From Flavobacterium anseongense (GTDB lineage: Bacteria > Bacteroidota > Bacteroidia > Flavobacteriales > Flavobacteriaceae): 64,000 bases of DNA. The DNA is taken from the NCBI RefSeq assembly GCF_021608185.1, contig NZ_JAKIHN010000009.1, positions 62,001-126,000 of the forward strand, written 5' to 3'. The notes below the pieces were generated by a model, which did not search any database, was not told where the DNA came from, and worked only from the letters and a program-made list of their open reading frames with translations. A program made the position numbers and the translations under genes. Position 1 is the first letter of the stretch. Each line of letters starts with the position of its first letter. Below are positions 57,655 to 64,000 of the stretch, in pieces.

Positions 57655-59556
57655 ATGGAAGAAAAGAAATTTGATTTTAATACAATTATTGGTTTTGGTT
57701 TGATATTCGTTATCGTCGTTTGGATGATGTATAACAACAGAGAGAGCGAATTGAAAGAACAACAAGAAAAAGCCAAAACAGAGAAAGCAGCAAAAGCAGT
57801 TGCAGCGGCAACTCCAAAAGAAACTACTAAAACCATAACAGATACTACTGTTGCCGATTCAGTTAAAATTCAAAAGCTTCAAGGTACTTTAGGAAGCTTT
57901 GCTTACTCAGCTACTTTGCCTTCTGCAAAAAATGATTTCACGACTTTAGAAAATGATTTGGTAAAGTTGAAAATTGCTAACAAAGGAGGTTATGTTGTAG
58001 AAGCAGTTTTGAAAAAGTATGAAAAATTCAAGAAAAATTCAGGGCAATTAGTAGAGTTGATAAAGGATAATAATGCCAATTTTAATCTTCAATTGCAGAC
58101 TAAAGACAATCGGGTCTTAAATACAAAAGACTTGTTTTTCGAACCAACTTTGACCAAAGTAGGCGACAATCAAATTCTTTCGATGAAGCTAAAAGCCGGT
58201 GCAAATGAGTATTTAGAGTACAAATATGTTTTAGCACCTAACAACTATTTAGTCGATTTCGATATCCATTCTCAAGGATTAAATACGATTTTAAACACTT
58301 CAAAACCTATCGACCTACAATGGGATTTAAAAAGCTACCGAAACGAGAAAAGTATATCTTACGAGAACCGTTATGCCGAAATTTATTTCGAGTATGAAGA
58401 TGGAAAAATCGATTACGTTGGACAAGGAAAAGACAAAGAAGAAAATCCTGAGAAGGCAACCTATATTGCTTTCAAACAGCACTTTTTCTCAACTATTTTA
58501 TTGACCAAAACACCATTTGAGAAAGCAAAATTACATTCAAATGATTTGGTAAATGATGAGAAGAAAGACACCATTTTCACAAAACAATATAAAGCAACAG
58601 CTCCGTTAGCATTTACAAATGGAGAGTTAGATTATAAAATGAATTGGTATTATGGTCCAACGGATTATAAAACTTTAAAAAATTACGACAGAAATCTTGA
58701 AAAAATTGTACCGCTAGGTTGGGGAATTTTCGGTTGGATAAACAAGTTTATTTTTATTCCGTTATTTGGATTTTTAAGTTCGTTTATGGGATTGGGAATT
58801 GCAATTATCATCTTTACTATTTTGATCAAAATTGCAATGTCGCCTATTACGTTTAAATCATTTTTGTCGCAGGCGAAGATGAAAGTTTTACGTCCTGAGA
58901 TTATGGAAATTGGAGAAAAATTCAAAAAAGATCCAATGAAAAAACAACAGGAAACAATGAAGTTATATAGCAAAGCAGGAGTAAATCCTATGGCTGGTTG
59001 TATTCCGGCCTTGATTCAAATTCCGTTTATGTATGCTTCGTTCCAGTTTTTCCCATCGGCATTCGAGTTGAGACAAAAAGGGTTCCTTTGGGCAGACGAT
59101 TTATCATCATTTGACCAAATATTCAAATTGCCATTCAATATTCCGTTGTATGGTGATCACGTAAGTTTGTTCCCGATTTTAGCAGCGATTGCGATTTTCT
59201 TCTATATGAAAATGACATCAGGCGATCAGGCAATGGCACAACCACCGCAAGATGGTATGCCCGATATGGCTAAAATTATGAAAATAATGATATATGTTTC
59301 GCCTGTAATGATGTTGATTTTCTTCAATAGTTACGGTTCAGGGTTGAGTTTGTACAACTTTATTTCCAATTTAATCACCATCGGAATTATGTTGGTTATC
59401 AAGAAATATTTTATCGATAGCGATAAGATTCATGCACAAATTCAGGAAAATAAAACAAAGCCAAAAACAGAAAGTAAGTTCCAAAAAAAGATGAGAGAAA
59501 TGATGGAACAAGCCGAAGAGCAAAAGAAAATTCAACAGCAAAATAAAAAGAAATAA
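57655..59556 (+). CDS. yidC: Membrane protein insertase YidC
   Basis: 633 residues. An N-terminal membrane segment (~10-25, IIGFGLIFVIVVWMMY) is followed by a charged linker and a large periplasmic domain (~75-355). The C-terminal insertase core has about five membrane segments (GWGIFGWINKFIFIPLFG, IAIIIFTILIKIAMSPIT with the conserved Lys/Arg-lined groove, PFMYASFQFF, and later helices) and a basic Gln/Lys-rich tail (~605-633). YidC inserts inner-membrane proteins with or without SecYEG. Bacteroidetes-type length. Confidence 0.96.
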   Translation: MEEKKFDFNTIIGFGLIFVIVVWMMYNNRESELKEQQEKAKTEKAAKAVAAATPKETTKTITDTTVADSVKIQKLQGTLGSFAYSATLPSAKNDFTTLENDLVKLKIANKGGYVVEAVLKKYEKFKKNSGQLVELIKDNNANFNLQLQTKDNRVLNTKDLFFEPTLTKVGDNQILSMKLKAGANEYLEYKYVLAPNNYLVDFDIHSQGLNTILNTSKPIDLQWDLKSYRNEKSISYENRYAEIYFEYEDGKIDYVGQGKDKEENPEKATYIAFKQHFFSTILLTKTPFEKAKLHSNDLVNDEKKDTIFTKQYKATAPLAFTNGELDYKMNWYYGPTDYKTLKNYDRNLEKIVPLGWGIFGWINKFIFIPLFGFLSSFMGLGIAIIIFTILIKIAMSPITFKSFLSQAKMKVLRPEIMEIGEKFKKDPMKKQQETMKLYSKAGVNPMAGCIPALIQIPFMYASFQFFPSAFELRQKGFLWADDLSSFDQIFKLPFNIPLYGDHVSLFPILAAIAIFFYMKMTSGDQAMAQPPQDGMPDMAKIMKIMIYVSPVMMLIFFNSYGSGLSLYNFISNLITIGIMLVIKKYFIDSDKIHAQIQENKTKPKTESKFQKKMREMMEQAEEQKKIQQQNKKK

Positions 59557-59576
59557 TATTTCAAAAACACATTTTC

Positions 59577-59615
59577 AAAACTCTGTTTAAAAAACCTATC
59601 TTTAAACAGAGTTTT
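59577..59615 (+). terminator. Terminator between yidC and proC
   Basis: 15-bp perfect arms AAAACTCTGTTTAAA and TTTAAACAGAGTTTT, 9-nt loop, T-rich tail. It ends 15 nt before the proC ATG. Confidence 0.85.
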
Positions 59616-59630
59616 TAATTTTATAAAACC

Positions 59631-60431
59631 ATGAAAGTACTAATAATTGGACACGGAAATATGGGTAAAACTTATGCGAATAGTTTTATCAGTTCACGAT
59701 TTATCAAACCGGAAGATATTTTTGCTTTAGTCAGAAATTCAGACTTTTCAGGCATCGAAAGTGCTATTCCAAAAGCTAATTTTTCAACTACAGTTTCCGA
59801 AAAAATCGGAGATTTTGACATTGTAATTTTAGCAGTGAAACCACAGGATTTTAGTGTTTTGGCTCAAACGGTAAAACCGTATTTAAAAGATGGTCAAATT
59901 ATTTTTTCGGTCATGGCCGGAATTACAATAGCCAAATTAGAAGCCCAACTTTCCTGCTCAAAAATTGTCCGTTCGATGCCCAATATTCCGACGCAAATCG
60001 GAATGGGAATGACTGTTTTTACGGCTTCTGCCAACGTAGACAGAAAGGAATTGTTCATCATCCAAAACCTAATAAACACTACCGGAAAATCGGTTTATGT
60101 TGAGAATGAAAAACTCATTGATGCCGCCACAGCAATTTCAGGAAGTGGACCTGCTTATGTTTTTTATTTTATGCAATCGATGATAAAAGCAGCAGTCGAT
60201 TTAGGGTTTAATGAATCGGAAGCAGAGTTGTTAGTCAATCAAACTTTTATGGGTTCAGTAGCCATACAAAACAGTTATTCATTATCTAACGAAGAATGGA
60301 TTGCCAAAGTAGCTTCAAAAGGAGGGACAACCGAAAGTGCTTTGCGAATTTTTGAAAAAGGATTATTAGAAAAAACAATAATCGAAGCAGTAAAAGCTGC
60401 CAACGACAGAGCTTTAGAATTAGGTTCATAA
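59631..60431 (+). CDS. proC: Pyrroline-5-carboxylate reductase
   Basis: 266 residues. Final step of proline synthesis with NAD(P)H. Rossmann motif IIGHGNMGKTYANS near the N-terminus; IVILAVKPQDFSVLAQ and VRSMPNIPTQIGMG in the middle; the C-terminal dimerisation domain contains ISGSGPAYVFYFMQSM and ASKGGTTESALR. Stop is followed by its own terminator. Confidence 0.96.
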   Translation: MKVLIIGHGNMGKTYANSFISSRFIKPEDIFALVRNSDFSGIESAIPKANFSTTVSEKIGDFDIVILAVKPQDFSVLAQTVKPYLKDGQIIFSVMAGITIAKLEAQLSCSKIVRSMPNIPTQIGMGMTVFTASANVDRKELFIIQNLINTTGKSVYVENEKLIDAATAISGSGPAYVFYFMQSMIKAAVDLGFNESEAELLVNQTFMGSVAIQNSYSLSNEEWIAKVASKGGTTESALRIFEKGLLEKTIIEAVKAANDRALELGS

Positions 60432-60432
60432 A

Positions 60433-60458
60433 AAAAGCGCAGTATTCACTGCGCTTTT
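60433..60458. terminator. Bidirectional terminator between proC and the FAS1 gene
   Basis: Arms AAAAGCGCAGT and ACTGCGCTTTT, loop ATTC, A-run before and T-run after, between convergent genes (proC stop 60431, FAS1 stop 60480). Confidence 0.82.
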
Positions 60459-60479
60459 CTTTTCATAGCAATTAAAAAA

Positions 60480-61451
60480 TTATAAAGTAGGCAAAAGCAC
60501 TTTACTTAATACATGAATCACTCCATTTAAAGCTTGAACATCAGTTGCTATAATATTGCACTCTCTGTTATTAGCGTCTCTTAATCTTGCACCACCACTC
60601 AAAAGAACAGTAAAAGTTTGAGCTGGAGTTAAAATTGGTGTTACAACTTGTCCCTCTGTTAAAGTATTTGAACGTACATTAGCAGGACTAACTACATGAT
60701 AAGTTAAAACTTTAGTTAAGTTGGCTGTGGAAACACCTGCAATACCACCAGGCGCCAATTCAGTATTTAACGAAGTGAAGGCGGCATTGTTTGGTGCAAA
60801 TACCGTAAATGGACCTGTTCCTGAAAGGATACTTACAAAATCAGGTTGACCTGAACTAGTCAATGCTCCAACTAAAGAAGTAAATTCAGGATTAGCAATG
60901 GCATGATTCACTACAGTTGGTAATCCAATAACATTTCCAACAACATGGATAACTCCGTTGCTTGCATCTAAATCAGCAGTTGTAACTACAGCTCCACCAT
61001 TTGAAGCTCCACCATTTAGAGTAACTACGCCACCGGATTTTTGTACAAACATACTAATGGTTGGAGCGTTAGCTGAAGTATTTATTGGTGATAAAGTAGA
61101 AACATAAGTTGCTGCAGGGATAGCAGTACTTTTGATTTCAGAGGCGATAACATGATTTAATAAAACATTTTTAAGTACATTAACATCTACATTATTAACA
61201 GTTACTGATGGACCAAGAGATGCAAAAAATGTTTGAAATGCTGTATTTGTAGGTGCAAATACTGTAAATTGACCACTACCATCCAATGTTGCCGTTAGAC
61301 CGGTTCTATTCAAAGCAGTTACCAATGTGGAGAAATCTGAGTTTGCCGAAGCAATATCAACGATTGTTGGTTGACTGTCGCTATCACTACTACAGGAGAA
61401 AATTGTTAGCGATAAAAATGCAATTCCGATAAATTTTGTTAATTTTTTCAT
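60480..61451 (-). CDS. Lipoprotein with two fasciclin (FAS1) domains
   Basis: 323 residues. A lipoprotein signal (IGIAFLSLTIFSC) with lipobox Cys20, then Ser/Asp-rich residues that could favour surface display. Two FAS1 domains at ~33-175 and ~180-322: each has a NSDFSTLVTAL-type or NPEFTSLVGAL-type H1 box, a TVFAPTNTAF or TVFAPNNAAF box and an ending NGVIHVVGNVI or NGVIHVLSKVL (H2). FAS1 domains mediate adhesion in many organisms; the target here is unknown. Divergent from the YwqK-like gene across an upstream region rich in TTTGTTTAA-type sites. Confidence 0.93.
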   Translation of the reverse strand: MKKLTKFIGIAFLSLTIFSCSSDSDSQPTIVDIASANSDFSTLVTALNRTGLTATLDGSGQFTVFAPTNTAFQTFFASLGPSVTVNNVDVNVLKNVLLNHVIASEIKSTAIPAATYVSTLSPINTSANAPTISMFVQKSGGVVTLNGGASNGGAVVTTADLDASNGVIHVVGNVIGLPTVVNHAIANPEFTSLVGALTSSGQPDFVSILSGTGPFTVFAPNNAAFTSLNTELAPGGIAGVSTANLTKVLTYHVVSPANVRSNTLTEGQVVTPILTPAQTFTVLLSGGARLRDANNRECNIIATDVQALNGVIHVLSKVLLPTL

Positions 61452-61456
61452 AGTTA

Positions 61457-61638
61457 TTTTGTTTAATGTTTAATACAAAGCTAAATCATTTTTGTTTAAC
61501 AAAAAATATAAAAGATTAAACAAAATAACATTTATGAAAAAATTAACTATTTTGTTTAACCTATTAATCAGTGACTTATGTCTACATGCTCAATATTTCA
61601 GACAGTTTACTTTTTTTGGTTCACTATTTGGTTAAACA
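61457..61638. promoter_or_regulatory. Cluster of TTTGTTTAA[C/T] sites upstream of the FAS1 gene
   Basis: Copies at 61458-61467 (TTTGTTTAAT), 61491-61500 and 61551-61560 (TTTGTTTAAC), 61516-61525 (inverted ATTAAACAAA), and 61631-61638 (inverted GTTAAACA); an imperfect one at 61468-61479. Five clear copies in 180 nt suggest a cooperative operator. The first starts 7 nt before the FAS1 ATG on the minus strand. Confidence 0.5.
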
Positions 61639-61693
61639 GAAAAGTTTTGATAGAAATAATTTTTTGAGATGTTTTACGTTATAAGTAAAAAAC

Positions 61694-61701
61694 TATTTTT
61701 G
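61694..61701 (+). promoter_or_regulatory. -7 box TATTTTTG of the YwqK-like gene
   Basis: TAnnTTTG match 7 nt before the ATG at 61709. The only nearby TTG is 27 nt upstream, longer than usual. Confidence 0.45.
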
Positions 61702-61708
61702 TTAAAGC

Positions 61709-62509
61709 ATGAAACAAATAGAAAATATGAAATATATAATTGCAATATTGTTCACCTCACTTACATTGTGCGCTCAGGATTTTAACAAACTAGATGAAAA
61801 TGGCAAAAAAAATGGCATTTGGAAAGGCGTATATGAAACATCAAAACGACCTCGTTATGAAGGGACTTTTGAACATGGAAAAGAAATCGGACTGTTCAAA
61901 TTCTTCGATGATACCAAAGCAGGAACAGTAATCGCTACAAGAGAATTTAATTCGAAAGATAATTCCTGTTACACTATTTTTTATAATCAAAATAAAAATA
62001 AAGTTAGCGAAGGTAAAGTAGTAAACAAACAGTTTGAGGGAGAATGGAAATATTATCATGAAGATTTGCCAACTGTCATGACGCTTGAGCCTTATGTAAA
62101 TGGAAAACTAAATGGTATTAGAAAAGTTTTTTATAAAAGTGGTAAAATAGCTGAAGAAACAACATATAAGGACGGAATCAAAAATGGAATTTATAAAAGT
62201 TATGCCGAAAATGATGTAGTACTGGAAGAATCTGTATACAAAAACGGACAGTACGATGGATTGGCTGTTTTTAGAAATGTTGATAATCAAATTGCTGCCC
62301 AAGGTGCTTTTAAAAACGGAAAAAAAGTTGGTGTATGGAAAATGCTAGTGAAAGGAAAGCTGAAAGATGTTAACATGAACTACCAAAATAAAAAATTCAA
62401 AAAACCAACAATGCCAAATCAATCTGATGTTAAAGTAGAAGTGAAGTCAGAAGAAAAAATACCTCAGGATAATATTGATGAAAAAATGGGACGCAGAATG
62501 AGTAGATAA
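61709..62509 (+). CDS. Exported YwqK/MORN-variant repeat protein
   Basis: 266 residues from ATG 61709; ATG 61727 (MKYIIAILF) gives an equally good signal peptide ending LTLCAQ. The body holds repeated short beta-hairpin units of the YwqK/MORN_2 type: GKKNGIWKGVYE, GTFEHGKEIGLFKFF, GKLNGIRKVFYKSGKIAEETTY, GIKNGIYKSY, YKNGQYDGLAVF, FKNGKKVGVWKM. Such proteins are annotated as YwqK-family antitoxins by homology only; no toxin gene is adjacent. Divergent from the FAS1 gene. Confidence 0.82.
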   Translation: MKQIENMKYIIAILFTSLTLCAQDFNKLDENGKKNGIWKGVYETSKRPRYEGTFEHGKEIGLFKFFDDTKAGTVIATREFNSKDNSCYTIFYNQNKNKVSEGKVVNKQFEGEWKYYHEDLPTVMTLEPYVNGKLNGIRKVFYKSGKIAEETTYKDGIKNGIYKSYAENDVVLEESVYKNGQYDGLAVFRNVDNQIAAQGAFKNGKKVGVWKMLVKGKLKDVNMNYQNKKFKKPTMPNQSDVKVEVKSEEKIPQDNIDEKMGRRMSR

Positions 62510-62563
62510 ATTTTGCTTACAGCTACATTATTTTAACTGATATCTTAATATAAAATTTTGGAG

Positions 62564-62589
62564 AATTTGCGGTAACTTTGCCGCAAATT
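62564..62589 (+). promoter_or_regulatory. mnmA -7 box in the loop of a 9-bp palindrome
   Basis: AATTTGCGG (62564-62572) and CCGCAAATT (62581-62589) flank the -7 box TAACTTTG (62573-62580). This layout would suit an operator overlapping the promoter or an RNA hairpin at the 5' end. It rules out the TTG at 62578 as the mnmA start. Confidence 0.55.
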
Positions 62590-62607
62590 TTTTTTGCAAT
62601 AAATAAA

Positions 62608-63795
62608 ATGAAACGAGTTGTTGTTGGACTTTCCGGTGGAGTTGATTCGAGTGTTGCTGCTTATCTTTTAAAAGAGCAAGGCTATGAAGTCATTGGCCTG
62701 TTTATGAAAAACTGGCACGATGATTCGGTTACTATTTCGAATGAATGTCCATGGCTAGAAGATAGCAACGATGCGCTTTTGGTTGCCGAAAAATTGGGAA
62801 TTCCTTTTCAAACGGTTGACTTAAGTGAACAATACAAAGAAAAAATTGTCGACTATATGTTCAATGAATACGAGCAAGGTCGAACTCCAAATCCGGATGT
62901 ATTGTGTAATCGCGAAATTAAGTTTGACGTTTTTATGAAAATTGCTTTATCGCTTGGTGCGGATTATGTGGCGACTGGACATTATTGCAGAAAAGGAGAG
63001 ATTGATGTCGATGGAAAACCTACTTATCAATTATTAGCAGGAAAAGATGGAAACAAAGATCAATCGTATTTCCTTTGTCAATTATCTCAAGAGCAATTAG
63101 CTAAGTCTTTATTTCCGATAGGAGAATTAACCAAACCCGAAGTTCGTGATATTGCCACAAAATTAGATTTGGTTACTGCCGAAAAGAAAGATTCGCAAGG
63201 ATTGTGTTTTATCGGAAAAGTTCGTTTACCCGAATTCTTGCAACAACAATTGCAGCCTAAAGAAGGTTTAATTTATGAAATTGACGCAAATAGTTCTATT
63301 TATAATCAAGAGCAACCCATATTTAATTCGTTAGAAGAACAATTAGCATTTGAAAGTAAAGGAATTGTTTATACTTCTGAAAGTGGAAAAGTTGTGGGCA
63401 AACATCAAGGCGCACATTATTTTACCATCGGACAACGAAAAGGATTAAATGTTGGCGGAACAAAAGAAGCACTTTTCATCATTGCTACCGATGTAAAAAC
63501 CAATGCTATTTATACGGGTCAAGGAGCAAATCATCCCGGGTTATTTAAAAGAACTTTGCGTGTTCAGCCTTCAGAAATTCATTGGATACGAGAAGATTTA
63601 GCATTAAAAAATGGTGAATCAATGCAGGTTATGGCTCGTATTCGCTACCGTCAGGCTTTGCAAAAAGCAACTTTATATCAATTCGAAAGCGGTTTGTATG
63701 TTTCATTTGAAGAACCACAATCAGCGATAACCGAAGGGCAATTTGTAGCCTGGAATATTGATGACGAATTAGTTGGTTCAGGAGTAATTTCATAA
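62608..63795 (+). CDS. mnmA: tRNA-uridine 2-sulfurtransferase MnmA
   Basis: 395 residues from ATG 62608; an extended frame starting at TTG 62578 begins in the promoter. MnmA thiolates U34 of Lys, Glu and Gln tRNAs. The PP-loop is [14 protein letters not shown] (6-18), the catalytic cysteines are Cys100 ([12 protein letters not shown]) and Cys200 ([16 protein letters not shown]), and [10 protein letters not shown] is present. The C-terminal beta-barrel ends [15 protein letters not shown]. The S8 peptidase gene starts 25 nt on. Confidence 0.96.
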   Translation: MKRVVVGLSGGVDSSVAAYLLKEQGYEVIGLFMKNWHDDSVTISNECPWLEDSNDALLVAEKLGIPFQTVDLSEQYKEKIVDYMFNEYEQGRTPNPDVLCNREIKFDVFMKIALSLGADYVATGHYCRKGEIDVDGKPTYQLLAGKDGNKDQSYFLCQLSQEQLAKSLFPIGELTKPEVRDIATKLDLVTAEKKDSQGLCFIGKVRLPEFLQQQLQPKEGLIYEIDANSSIYNQEQPIFNSLEEQLAFESKGIVYTSESGKVVGKHQGAHYFTIGQRKGLNVGGTKEALFIIATDVKTNAIYTGQGANHPGLFKRTLRVQPSEIHWIREDLALKNGESMQVMARIRYRQALQKATLYQFESGLYVSFEEPQSAITEGQFVAWNIDDELVGSGVIS

Positions 63796-63820
63796 ATTAG
63801 CATTCTTAATGAGTAATGCT

Positions 63821-64000
63821 ATGAACAAACGTTTCTTAATTGTCTGTTTTCTTTTAAGTCTTTGTGGATATTCTCAAGAAGATGCATGGGTTTATTTTAA
63901 TGATAAGCCAAATGCAGCAGCTCAGTTGAGTACTCCTTTAAATTTTCTGACTCAAAGAGCTTTAGACCGAAGAACCAATCAAGGGATTTTACTGAATGAA
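63821..64000 (+). CDS. S8-family serine peptidase, N-terminal fragment (cut by window edge)
   Basis: 60 codons from ATG 63821 to the right edge. Signal peptide LIVCFLLSLCGYSQ, then DAWVYFNDKPNAAAQLSTPL and LTQRALDRRTNQGI. This start is typical of flavobacterial secreted subtilases that usually end in a T9SS tail. The catalytic domain is off the edge, so the call rests on this N-terminal pattern alone. Confidence 0.6.
   Translation, partial: MNKRFLIVCFLLSLCGYSQEDAWVYFNDKPNAAAQLSTPLNFLTQRALDRRTNQGILLNE

Noticed and set aside
61709..62509. Toxin-antitoxin module for the YwqK-like gene
   Set aside because: The antitoxin label is only inherited annotation; there is no small partner gene next to it and the protein has a signal peptide.

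Overview
The window is AT-rich chromosomal DNA from a member of the Bacteroidetes, most likely Flavobacterium or a close relative in Flavobacteriaceae. The evidence is the type IX secretion (T9SS) sorting domains of type A and type B, a SusC/SusD pair, promoters of the TTG-N19-23-TAnnTTTG class, near absence of Shine-Dalgarno sequences, a str operon without tuf, and FAS1, YwqK-like and LysM/periplasmic-binding-protein fusions typical of that family. No rRNA, tRNA, insertion sequence, prophage or CRISPR array was recognised.

Layout. (1) 1-11922, minus strand: two very large secreted surface proteins. One is cut by the left edge and carries GEVED and FN3-like modules; the other is 2538 aa with nine Ig-like repeats and a T9SS type A tail. 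(2) 12203-16396, plus: a tight run of TPR protein, mpl (peptidoglycan recycling), radC, a YjjG-type HAD phosphatase and an exported unknown. (3) 16429-26042: rarA (minus) divergent from a rhomboid protease; then rlmB, a SusD-SusC nutrient uptake pair and a BamA/TamA-type outer membrane protein, all minus. (4) 26164-43578, plus: the complete str-S10-spc-alpha ribosomal supercluster from rpsL to rplQ with fusA, secY, infA and rpoA, starting at a textbook promoter and closing at a strong terminator. (5) 43789-64000: a T9SS type B secreted protein, carA, an exported unknown (minus), eno, a small T9SS type A protein, guaA, a LysM/periplasmic-binding-like protein with osmC, a DUF3820 gene, pyrG, yidC, proC, a two-FAS1 lipoprotein (minus), a YwqK/MORN-like protein, mnmA, and the start of an S8 peptidase cut by the right edge.

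Functionally this is mostly housekeeping (translation, nucleotide synthesis, membrane protein insertion, tRNA and rRNA modification) interleaved with cell-surface genes. Several start codons were moved from the longest possible frame (rlmB, carA, guaA, mnmA, rplD, rpsH, radC, yjjG), because the longer frame begins at a TTG inside a promoter or overlaps the gene before.

The least explained signals are non-coding. Four junctions inside the ribosomal cluster where the spacing jumps from 24 nt or less to 62-142 nt each hold a clear RNA fold. One of them (before rpsH) overlaps an internal promoter, and one (before rpsD) looks like a compact S4-type leader. A ~31-nt element is shared by the upstream regions of the giant adhesin and susC, and a related inverted 14-mer occurs twice more. 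A cluster of TTTGTTTAA-type sites lies upstream of the FAS1 lipoprotein. I saw no wholly new protein system.
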